Source of the DNA: JACMQX01 sp044225675 | Lineage (GTDB): Bacteria; Pseudomonadota; Gammaproteobacteria; Burkholderiales; Burkholderiaceae_C | DNA: 27,915 nucleotides | Direction of reading: 5' to 3' | Assembly: GCA_044225675.1 (NCBI GenBank) | Contig: JBGAIH010000046.1 | Coordinates: 1-27,915 of the forward strand | In this document: piece after piece, positions 16,929 through 23,574 of the stretch | Layout of the letters: every line of letters starts with the position of its first letter | Numbering within the stretch: position 1 is the stretch's first letter | Translations under genes and position numbers: made by a program | The notes under the pieces: generated by a model | Seen by the model: the letters and a program-made list of their open reading frames with translations, nothing else | The model's database searches: none | What the model was told of the DNA's origin: nothing

Positions 16929-17554
16929 GCTGGTGGCGTCGTCGCGCTGCGGTGGACGAAGGCCGCTGGATCGTGCTCGATGTGGAGACGAGCGGGCTCG
17001 ACGCGCGGCGTGACCGGTTGCTGGCCATTGCAGCCGTTGCCATCCGCGTCGACTGGGCCGCCTCGCGGATGTCGGTCGCACCCTCGGACAGCTTCGAAGT
17101 GGTGCTGCGCCAGTCCACAGCGTCGAGTCATGACAACATTCTGCTGCACGGCATCGGGGTACAGCGCCAGCGGGAGGGCGTGGAGCCGCAGGCCGCCTTG
17201 CGCGCGTTCGCTGCGTTTGCGGGGGACTCACCGCTGCTGGCGTTTCATTCGGCGTTCGACAAGACGCTGATCGACCGTTACGCCCTGACGTTCCTGGGGG
17301 CTGTGCTTGCGCGCCCCTGGGTCGACATCGAGCATCTGTGCGCGGTGACGCATGAGAGCGTCCGGGCGCGATCCCTCGACGAGTGGATGTCGCATTTCGG
17401 CATCGTCTGTGCACAGCGGCACCAGGCTGCGGCCGACACCTTGGCGGAAGCGGAACTCCTGTTGCGTGCATGGCCCCGCGTCGCGGGCCAGTGCCGCAGC
17501 TGGCGCGACGTCGAACGCCTGGCGGCCCGGCAGCGCTGGATTCCGCGCGCCTGA
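16925..17554 (+). CDS. DEDDh 3'-5' exonuclease, DnaQ-like
   Basis: A 209-residue protein with a complete DEDDh exonuclease set: Asp19 and Glu21 in VLDVETSGLD, Asp112 in AFHSAFDKT, and His166 with Asp171 in RHQAAADTLAEAELL. This resembles the polymerase III epsilon proofreading fold. It is shorter than DnaQ and lacks an obvious clamp-binding tail, fitting the PolC-type exonuclease usually encoded beside CBS/DUF294 proteins. The GTG start overlaps the previous stop as GTGA, so the pair is translationally coupled. Whether it acts on DNA, RNA or small nucleotides is unknown. It converges with soxA across 41 bp. Confidence 0.9.
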   Translation: MSWWRRRAAVDEGRWIVLDVETSGLDARRDRLLAIAAVAIRVDWAASRMSVAPSDSFEVVLRQSTASSHDNILLHGIGVQRQREGVEPQAALRAFAAFAGDSPLLAFHSAFDKTLIDRYALTFLGAVLARPWVDIEHLCAVTHESVRARSLDEWMSHFGIVCAQRHQAAADTLAEAELLLRAWPRVAGQCRSWRDVERLAARQRWIPRA

Positions 17555-17595
17555 ACGCCAATACCTTCTGGCTTCGCGCGAGGCTGCTTGCAGCT

Positions 17596-18462
17596 TCAGG
17601 GCCGCACGCCAGGCGTCTCGATCGCCATGCCTTTCGCGCGCACGGCCAGATAGGCCTCCAGCTCCACAAGCTCCTGCGCATCGAAGGCATAGGGCTCGGC
17701 ACGCACGCCTGTCATGCAGCCGCGGATGCGACGCGCGAGTGTGCCCAGGCCCTGCCATTCAAGCCGGTAGATCGGGTAGCCGGTGGGATGGGCCTGCGGG
17801 ATCAGGCTGCCGCCGAGTCGCCGGCCCGCCTGCGCGTCATGGCATTGCGCGCACGACAGGTTGACCTGGCCGATGCGCTGGCGAAACAGCGCTTCGCCGC
17901 GCTGGCGGGCCGGCGCCAACCGAGGATCGTCGGGCGGCGCGATCGGCATGCCCCGCGAGGCATGGGCAACGTAAGCCTCAAGCGACAGCAGCTCATCGCT
18001 GCCCGGTGCCAGGGCCGCTGCGCCCTGATGCTTCACGCGGCACTGGTCGATGCGTTGCGCCAGATTCAACGGCCGCTGCAGGCCCGCATCGAAGGCAGGA
18101 TAGCGCGCCGCGACACCCCGCATGCTGCTGGCCTCCGCCGCGTGGCAGGCGGCGCAGGCCTTGCCCGACGTGCCGGCCGGCTGGCTCCACAGCGCCTCGC
18201 CGCCTCGCACCCAGAGCATGCCAGGATTGGCCGTGTCATCGCGCTGCATGGCCTGGGTTGCGCGGCTCATGAACTCGAAGCCCGAGCGGCGCGGATCGAC
18301 TGGCCGCTCCTGGGCGGAGGCGGGAGCGAGACTCAGGGCCGTCGCGGCAGCGAGACCGACCGCGGTCGCGGCGAACCCTGCAAGCGTTGCGCAGCCGAGC
18401 CGGCGGGCCAACGCCGCCCAGGGGTGGCGTCTCGGTGCCAGGGTGGGGCACGGCGCGATCAT
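17596..18462 (-). CDS. soxA: SoxA, diheme c-type cytochrome of the thiosulfate-oxidising system
   Basis: A 288-residue periplasmic cytochrome. An N-terminal hydrophobic signal (about 22-50, ending APASAQ) is followed by two heme sites, CAACH (103-107) and CAQCH (204-208). Cys141 in IDQCRVKHQG is the expected distal heme ligand. The catalytic cysteine is Cys249 in RRIRGCMTGVRAEPY, the family signature carrying the persulfide ligand of the active-site heme. With SoxX it links thiosulfate to the SoxY cysteine arm and passes electrons to cytochrome c. The start overlaps the soxZ stop as ATGA. It is the last gene of the coupled string; no soxB follows before the convergent exonuclease gene. Confidence 0.94.
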   Translation of the reverse strand: MIAPCPTLAPRRHPWAALARRLGCATLAGFAATAVGLAAATALSLAPASAQERPVDPRRSGFEFMSRATQAMQRDDTANPGMLWVRGGEALWSQPAGTSGKACAACHAAEASSMRGVAARYPAFDAGLQRPLNLAQRIDQCRVKHQGAAALAPGSDELLSLEAYVAHASRGMPIAPPDDPRLAPARQRGEALFRQRIGQVNLSCAQCHDAQAGRRLGGSLIPQAHPTGYPIYRLEWQGLGTLARRIRGCMTGVRAEPYAFDAQELVELEAYLAVRAKGMAIETPGVRP

Positions 18463-18779
18463 GCGACGTTGAGCATGACCGTTTCGGTCTGCGCAAAGCC
18501 GTTGTCACCTTCCCAGGTGAAGGTCAGTGGCGCGGTGTCGGTGGCACGTACGTGGAACGCCAGAAAGGGGTTGGCCGCGATCGCCGGGAACAGCTCGGCG
18601 CGGAACACCACCTCGCCGTTGTAGCGGCAAATGAAGCGCCGGATGATGTTGCGCAGGACGAGCCTGCCGCTGTCGTCGGGCCGGTAGCCCGTCTCCATCG
18701 GGTGGCCGATCAGCGCCTTGATCTCGACGACCTCGCCACGCCGGGCGGAAGGCGGGACGGTGATCAGCGTGCGGGCCAC
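18459..18779 (-). CDS. soxZ: SoxZ, sulfur-carrier scaffold protein
   Basis: A 106-residue protein that forms the SoxYZ heterodimer; SoxZ has an immunoglobulin-like fold and no prosthetic group. Typical features are IKALIGHPMETGYRPDDSGR and the C-terminal PLTFTWEGDNGFAQTETV. It has no signal peptide and, as in other organisms, is probably exported by riding on Tat-targeted SoxY. The start is GTG at 18779, one base past the soxY stop. The GAGGAG encoding the last Glu residues of SoxY acts as its ribosome site. Confidence 0.94.
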   Translation of the reverse strand: MARTLITVPPSARRGEVVEIKALIGHPMETGYRPDDSGRLVLRNIIRRFICRYNGEVVFRAELFPAIAANPFLAFHVRATDTAPLTFTWEGDNGFAQTETVMLNVA

Positions 18780-18780
18780 C

Positions 18781-19257
18781 TCAGTTCTCCTCGATGCAGG
18801 CCGCCAGGGTGACGACCACGTCGACCGTGTGCGACCAGCAGGAGCCGTCGCTCATGCGGGCGACCGCCACGAGCTTCTGCGTCGTGGCCAGGCGGATGCG
18901 GGTGGCGATGGCTGCCTTGCCCGCCAGAGGCCCGAGCGTGGCCTGGATGACCTCGCGCTGGGGATTGCGCTCGTTGAACACCGCGATGGCCGTGACGTGA
19001 TCGGCCGGCGTCATCGGGCTGTCGACGCTCACCGACAGCGGCACCGTGTTGCCGTTGTCGACCAGCGACGCGATGTCGATCGTCACGCGGCCGGGGGTGT
19101 GGGGCGCGCCGCCCGTGAAGCCTGCCACGGCGCTGGCGAGCGCATCGGGCAGGGCTTGCGGCGTTTCCGCACGGGCGGTGGTGACGCGCAGCCCGCCGGC
19201 CAGGGCTGCGGCCAGCCAGGCGCGGCGGCGCAGCGCCGGTGCGGCCGTGGGGTTCAT
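18781..19257 (-). CDS. soxY: SoxY, sulfur-carrier subunit with a non-canonical C-terminus
   Basis: A 158-residue SoxY homolog. RRRAWLAAALAGGL at 10-23 is a Tat-like signal; the mature domain includes VTIDIASLVDNGNTVPLSVS, VTAIAVFNERNPQREV and LVAVARMSDGS. SoxY normally carries sulfur intermediates on a Cys in a flexible C-terminal GGCGG arm. Here the tail reads VVVTLAACIEEN: Cys154 is kept, but alanines replace the two preceding glycines and four residues, two acidic, follow it. A second Cys lies at 140. The start at 19257 overlaps the soxX stop (ATGA) and gives a normal signal peptide; an upstream in-frame extension lies inside soxX in another frame. Whether this variant works in the standard Sox cycle is open. 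Confidence 0.9.
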   Translation of the reverse strand: MNPTAAPALRRRAWLAAALAGGLRVTTARAETPQALPDALASAVAGFTGGAPHTPGRVTIDIASLVDNGNTVPLSVSVDSPMTPADHVTAIAVFNERNPQREVIQATLGPLAGKAAIATRIRLATTQKLVAVARMSDGSCWSHTVDVVVTLAACIEEN

Positions 19258-19799
19258 GGACGCACCGCCGGCTCGCGCAGCGTCTGCAGAAAAGCCACCA
19301 CATCCTCGATCTGCTGCGCCGTGAAAATCGGCTGGCCCTGCCAGGCGCGTCCGACGCGGCTGAGGCCGTCCACCCGAAGGTAGGAGGGCATGACCGAGTC
19401 GGGGTTGATTCGCCACGAGTCGGCGATGCGCAGCCGCAGTTGCCCGGCCGACCAGCGCGCGCCTGCGCCGGCGAGGTCGGGCGCCAGATTGCCCTGGAAG
19501 CGTTCTTCGGGGAAGGGCCCGGTGTGGCAAAGGAGGCACAGCCCCATCTGGCGGCTCGCAACGATGGCCCGGCCCCGCGTCGCGTCGCCCGGCTCGGTGG
19601 TGAGCGGCGCGGGGACCGCGTCACCCACCACGGCCAGCACAGGCAGGGACCCGGAGCCTGCCGTCGCGGGCTGGGCTTGCACAGGACACAAGCCGAACCA
19701 TGCGGGGGCGAGGGCCCAGGCCAGGGCCGCACGTGCCCAGAGGCGCCGGCCCCGGCTTCGCGCGGGCGGAGCAGGCAAGGGGCCGGCCCGGACCGTCAT
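19254..19799 (-). CDS. soxX: SoxX, monoheme c-type cytochrome
   Basis: A 181-residue periplasmic cytochrome. A basic N-terminus and hydrophobic segment (about 21-42) form the signal. The single heme site is CLLCH (88-92) in GRAIVASRQMGLCLLCHTGP, and Met137 in SVMPSYLRV is the expected axial ligand. FTAQQIEDVVAFLQTL is a typical class I cytochrome end. SoxX partners SoxA. The start at 19799 overlaps the stop of the molybdenum hydroxylase as ATGA, with AAGAAGG just upstream inside that gene, so soxX translation is coupled to the hydroxylase. Confidence 0.93.
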   Translation of the reverse strand: MTVRAGPLPAPPARSRGRRLWARAALAWALAPAWFGLCPVQAQPATAGSGSLPVLAVVGDAVPAPLTTEPGDATRGRAIVASRQMGLCLLCHTGPFPEERFQGNLAPDLAGAGARWSAGQLRLRIADSWRINPDSVMPSYLRVDGLSRVGRAWQGQPIFTAQQIEDVVAFLQTLREPAVRP

Positions 19800-21985
19800 G
19801 CCTTCTTGAGGCTGTGGTTCTTCAGCGGCAGGTCGCGGATGCGCTTGCCCGTCGCGGCGTAAATGGCGTTGAGCACCGCCGGCGCGGCCACTGCGATGGT
19901 CGGCTCGCCAACACCGCCCCAGAAGCCGCCCGAGGGCACGATCACCGTCTCGACTGCCGGCATCTCGTCCATTCGCAGGACCGGATAGGTGCTGAAGTTG
20001 TCCTGTTCGATGCGGCCGTCCTTGACAGTGCATTCGCCATACAGCGCCGCCGACAGGCCGTAGGCAAACGAGCCTTCCACCTGGGCCTCGATCTGCTGCG
20101 GATTGACGGCATGGCCCGGATCGGTGGCGGCGACGATGCGGTGGATCTTCAGCTTGCCTTCGGCATCGACCGACACTTCGGCCACGGCCGCCACATAGCT
20201 GCCGAAACCCATGGTCTGCGCGATGCCGCGGAAGACGCCGGCGGGCAGGGGCTTGCCCCAACCGGCGCGTTCGGCTGCGGCATTGAGCACGGCCAGGTGC
20301 TTGGGGTGGTTGGCCATGAGCTTGCGCCGCAGCGCGAGCGGGTCCTGGCGCGTGGCGACGGCCACCTCGTCGAGGAAGCACTCGAGGTAGATCGCGTTCT
20401 GGTTGAGGTTGACCCCACGCCAGAAGCCCGGCGGCACGTGCGGGTTGCGCATGGCGTGGTCGATCAGCAGATTCGGCACGGTGTAGCCGATGGAGGCTTC
20501 CGGCCCGGACGGGTTGAGTCCCTGGAACACGACGGGATCGCGGCCGTTCTGGATGTTCTGCGGGGCCACGCCCGCCAGAATGGACTGGCCCGAGATGCGC
20601 ATGTGCAGTGCCGTGAGCTGGCCCTGTGCATCCAGGCCCGCCGTCAGCTTGCACTGGGTGACGGGGTGGTAGCGGCCATGCAGCATGTCCTCTTCGCGCG
20701 ACCAGATCAGCTTGACGTGCGTGCCCGGCATTTCGCGCGCAAGCGCCACCGCCTGCCGCACATAGTCCGTCATGCCGCGCCGGCCGAAGCCGCCGCCCAG
20801 ATGGATCTTGTAGACATCCACCTTGCCTGCAGGCAGGCCCGAGGCCTCGGTGGCAGCAGCGAAGGCGGCCTCGCCGTTCTGCGTGGGGACCCAGACCTCG
20901 CAACGCTCCGGCGTCCAGCGGGCCGTGGCGTTCATGGTCTCCATGGTGGCGTGGTTCTGGTGCGGGTACGAGTAGACGGCCTCGATCCGGCGCGCCGACG
21001 CAGCCAGCGCCGCGCGAACGTCGCCGTTCTGGTTGCCGACCGCCGCCTCGGGCGCGTCGAGCCCGGCCTTGAGGATTGCGGCGTGGCTTGCGCTCGAGAG
21101 CTTCTCGTTGGGGCCGTTGTCCCATTCGATCGGCAGGGCGTCGAGCGCGGACTTCGCGCGCCACCAGGTGTCGGCGATCACGGCGACGGCCGAGTCGCCG
21201 ACCTTCACCACCTTCTTCACGCCGGGGCGCTGGCTGATGGCTGCAGCGTTGAAGCTCCTGACCTTGCCGCCGAACACGGGGCAGTCACGGATCGCGGCGT
21301 TGACCATGCCAGGAAAGCGCAGGTCCATGCCGAAGACCTGCTTGCCAGTCACCTTGTCGACGGTGTCGAGGCGCGCAAGCCGCTTGCCGGCGATCTTCCA
21401 GTCCTTCGGGTCCTTGAGCTTGACGGCTGCCGCATCGGGCGCCGGCAGCCGGCCCGCTGCTGCGGCCACCTTGCCATAGGTGATGCGGCGGCCGCTGGGG
21501 GTGTGCGTGATCGTGCCGGCCGAGGTCGTGCATTCGGCGGCGGGAACATTCCACTGCGCTGCGGCCGCCTGCACCAGCATCAGCCGGGCCGTGGCACCGC
21601 CGCGCCGGACATAGTCATTGGATTGGCGGATGCCCTGGCTGCCGCCCGTGCCGAAGTTGCCCCAGACGCGGTTGCGCGCCAGGTTCTGGCCGGGTGTGGG
21701 GTACTCGGTGCTCACGCGCGCCCAGTCGCAGTCGAGTTCCTCGGCCACGAGCTGGGCCAGGCCGGTCAGCGTGCCCTGGCCCATCTCGGAGCGGGCGATG
21801 CGGATGATCACGGTCTCGTCGGGGCGCACGACGACCCAGGCATTGACCTCATCAGGCGTCGCCGGCGCGACGCCCTGCGCCGACGCCTCGCGGCCGAAGG
21901 GGACATGGAAGGCGACGACGAGGCCGCCGGCCGCAGCGGCCGACCCCAGGAAGCCGCGGCGCGACAGGGTGGCGGCGGCGCTCAT
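19796..21985 (-). CDS. Tat-exported molybdopterin hydroxylase large subunit (IorB-like, xanthine oxidase family)
   Basis: A 729-residue molybdenum-cofactor subunit. The N-terminus SRRGFLGSAAAAGG (8-21) is a clear Tat signal, so the folded enzyme is periplasmic. Family signatures are IRIARSEMGQGTLTGLAQLV, RARxD-type segments around NQNGEAAFAAATEAS, IHLGGGFGRRGMTDYV, and GVGEPTIA with the catalytic Glu694 that in this family deprotonates the Mo-bound hydroxyl. It resembles the isoquinoline 1-oxidoreductase beta and aldehyde dehydrogenase branch that hydroxylates N-heterocycles or oxidises aldehydes. It pairs with the overlapping [2Fe-2S] subunit and has no FAD subunit in the window, so electrons probably go to a cytochrome. 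The substrate is unknown. The gene overlaps neighbours on both sides by 4 nt. Confidence 0.92.
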   Translation of the reverse strand: MSAAATLSRRGFLGSAAAAGGLVVAFHVPFGREASAQGVAPATPDEVNAWVVVRPDETVIIRIARSEMGQGTLTGLAQLVAEELDCDWARVSTEYPTPGQNLARNRVWGNFGTGGSQGIRQSNDYVRRGGATARLMLVQAAAAQWNVPAAECTTSAGTITHTPSGRRITYGKVAAAAGRLPAPDAAAVKLKDPKDWKIAGKRLARLDTVDKVTGKQVFGMDLRFPGMVNAAIRDCPVFGGKVRSFNAAAISQRPGVKKVVKVGDSAVAVIADTWWRAKSALDALPIEWDNGPNEKLSSASHAAILKAGLDAPEAAVGNQNGDVRAALAASARRIEAVYSYPHQNHATMETMNATARWTPERCEVWVPTQNGEAAFAAATEASGLPAGKVDVYKIHLGGGFGRRGMTDYVRQAVALAREMPGTHVKLIWSREEDMLHGRYHPVTQCKLTAGLDAQGQLTALHMRISGQSILAGVAPQNIQNGRDPVVFQGLNPSGPEASIGYTVPNLLIDHAMRNPHVPPGFWRGVNLNQNAIYLECFLDEVAVATRQDPLALRRKLMANHPKHLAVLNAAAERAGWGKPLPAGVFRGIAQTMGFGSYVAAVAEVSVDAEGKLKIHRIVAATDPGHAVNPQQIEAQVEGSFAYGLSAALYGECTVKDGRIEQDNFSTYPVLRMDEMPAVETVIVPSGGFWGGVGEPTIAVAAPAVLNAIYAATGKRIRDLPLKNHSLKKA

Positions 21986-22485
21986 GTGATGCTCCCGTCG
22001 GTGTGCTGGATGGCCAGGCCGGCGCTGCGGGTGTTCCCGCCCCGAGCCGCGACCTTGATGGCGGCCCGCACGCGGTTGTAGGTGCCGCAGCGGCAGATGT
22101 TGGTGATGGACTGGTCGATGTCGGCGTCGATCGGGTTGGGTTTGTCCTTGAGCAATGCGGCAGCGGCCATGATCATGCCGCACTGGCAGAAGCCGCACTG
22201 CGGAACGTCGAGTGCCGCCCAGGCCTTCTGCACCGGATGCGATCCGTCGGGCGACAGGCCCTCGATGGTCACGACCTTCTCGGTGGCGCTCACGGTGGAC
22301 ACGGGCCGCACGCAGCTTCGCGTGGCGACGCCATCGATGTGGACGGTGCACGCGCCGCAGGCGGCAATGCCGCAGCCGTACTTGGTACCTGTCAGGCCAA
22401 GCTGCTCGCGCAGCACCCAGAGCAGGGGCGTGTCCTCCTCGGCCTGGAATTCACGGACAACGCCATTGACGTTGAGTTGCGGCAT
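21982..22485 (-). CDS. [2Fe-2S] small subunit of the molybdenum hydroxylase (IorA-like)
   Basis: A 167-residue two-cluster iron-sulfur protein. The plant-type ferredoxin cluster uses Cys38, Cys43 and Cys46 (YGCGIAACGACTVHIDG) with Cys58. The second cluster, in the helical domain, uses Cys97 and Cys100 (VPQCGFC) with Cys131 and Cys133 (NICRCGTYNRVRAAI). It has no signal peptide and probably travels with the Tat-targeted large subunit. It passes electrons from the Mo centre to an external acceptor. AGGAG lies a few bases before the ATG. It is the first gene of the six-gene coupled string ending in soxA. Confidence 0.94.
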   Translation of the reverse strand: MPQLNVNGVVREFQAEEDTPLLWVLREQLGLTGTKYGCGIAACGACTVHIDGVATRSCVRPVSTVSATEKVVTIEGLSPDGSHPVQKAWAALDVPQCGFCQCGMIMAAAALLKDKPNPIDADIDQSITNICRCGTYNRVRAAIKVAARGGNTRSAGLAIQHTDGSIT

Positions 22486-22612
22486 GCGGGGCTCCTCGGT
22501 TCGGTTGGAGGGATCGGGCGGGACGCGATGGCAAGCCGCAGGATGTTACGACGCGACGCGTCACCGTGCACGGCGAAGGGCGAGGGTTTCTACCGAGAGC
22601 CCGCTTGCGTGC

Positions 22613-22632
22613 CCTGCAGGAGCTCCTGCAGG
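22613..22632. repeat. Perfect 20-bp palindrome upstream of the Mo-hydroxylase/sox operon
   Basis: CCTGCAGGAGCTCCTGCAGG is a perfect inverted repeat with no spacer, 128-147 bp before the start of the [2Fe-2S] subunit gene and 38 bp past the nlpC-like stop. A separate 6-bp hairpin, CGGCAC-GCCG-GTGCCG, lies at 22653-22668 directly after that stop. Neither has a T tract on the minus strand. The palindrome could be an operator for the downstream operon or part of a terminator. Confidence 0.55.
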
Positions 22633-22669
22633 CCCGGCAGCGCGGCATGCGGCGGCACGCCGGTGCCGC

Positions 22670-23257
22670 TCAACGGGGTGTGACGGGGGATTCGCTGGAC
22701 AGCGCTGCGGGCAGGGCTGCGGCGGTGGCGGCCTGCTGCGGCGAAGCAGAGGCCTGGACACGGCGGGCACCGTCGAAGCGGCGTTCCCAGTAGCCCACGC
22801 GCATGTCTTCCACCCGCACTTCGGCGCCGGGCTTGGGGGAGTGGATGAACTTGCCATCGCCGACGTAGATGCCGACATGGCTGAAGGCACGCTTCATGGT
22901 GTTGAAGAACACGAGGTCGCCGGGCTGCAGGTCGTTCTTGTCGATCTTCTCGGTGGCGGCTGCCTGCTCGTTGGCCCGGCGCGGCAGCAGCAGGCCCACG
23001 GTCTGCTCGTACATGGCACGCACGAAGCCGCTGCAATCGAAGCCGGTCTCGGCATTGTTGCCGCCCCGCTTGTAGGGCACGCCGAGGAAGCCCATGGCGT
23101 TCACGACGAGCTCGGAGGCCTTGTTGCGGACCTGCTCGATGTGCGTCAGCAAGCCTTTGTCGCTGAGGAAACGGGCCATGTCGTCGTCTGAATTGGCGGC
23201 CGGCGCAGCGTGAGCAGCCGAACTGGCGATCAGGACGAGGAGGGCCAAACGTTTCAT
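22670..23257 (-). CDS. Secreted NlpC/P60 cell-wall endopeptidase
   Basis: A 195-residue protein. A Sec signal peptide (MKRLALLVLIASSAAHA, 1-17) leads to an NlpC/P60 domain (about 45-165) with catalytic Cys75 in GFDCSGFV, His127 in FSHVGIYVGDG and the third polar residue His139 in FIHSP. Such enzymes cleave gamma-D-Glu-meso-DAP or related peptide bonds in peptidoglycan. The tail after 167 is low-complexity and Ala/Ser/Pro-rich. The start at 23257 gives the signal peptide directly. It is single-gene, same strand as the Mo/sox string but 184 bp away and separated by inverted repeats. Confidence 0.92.
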   Translation of the reverse strand: MKRLALLVLIASSAAHAAPAANSDDDMARFLSDKGLLTHIEQVRNKASELVVNAMGFLGVPYKRGGNNAETGFDCSGFVRAMYEQTVGLLLPRRANEQAAATEKIDKNDLQPGDLVFFNTMKRAFSHVGIYVGDGKFIHSPKPGAEVRVEDMRVGYWERRFDGARRVQASASPQQAATAAALPAALSSESPVTPR

Positions 23258-23574
23258 GGGCGCAAGCGTAAGGTTTGAAAACCTAGAAGTCAAGTTAGAA
23301 ATATCGGGCAACTTGTTGATTTATATGGGCAAGGTTGTAACGATTGCCGCCCGGCGAGGGCGCTGGGGCTCAACTTGTTCCCGAAAATGGTGCATGGCGG
23401 CAGGTTTTTGTCCTGCGGTTTCAAGCGGTGGTAGCGCATGCAAGTCGCGTTCCTGTCCTACAAACTTTGTGCCGTCCGCGCGGTCAGAGTGCGGCGCGTC
23501 CGGCTGGAAACATGGATGGCAGGATTGGGTCATCCCGGCCCAGCCGGCGTCGCAGCCCCCATGGAGAACCTCAA
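23258..23574. other. Divergent intergenic region, nlpC-like gene / sugar dehydrogenase
   Basis: These 317 bases contain no convincing gene. The part next to the nlpC-like gene (about 23268-23345) is unusually AT-rich for this window and holds the inverted repeat AGGTTT-GA-AAACCT (23271-23284) and CAAGTT...AACTTG (23291-23314). A possible minus-strand -35 TTGACT lies at 23293-23288, but its -10 is weak. The part near the dehydrogenase is GC-rich and shows only a GGAG ribosome site at 23563-23566. Confidence 0.55.

Noticed and set aside
19258..19539. N-terminal extension of SoxY
   Set aside because: It lies within soxX in a different frame and would place the Tat-like signal internally.
23344..23574. 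N-terminal extension of the sugar dehydrogenase
   Set aside because: The segment has no signal or domain features, and the start at 23575 has a ribosome site and gives a proper signal peptide.
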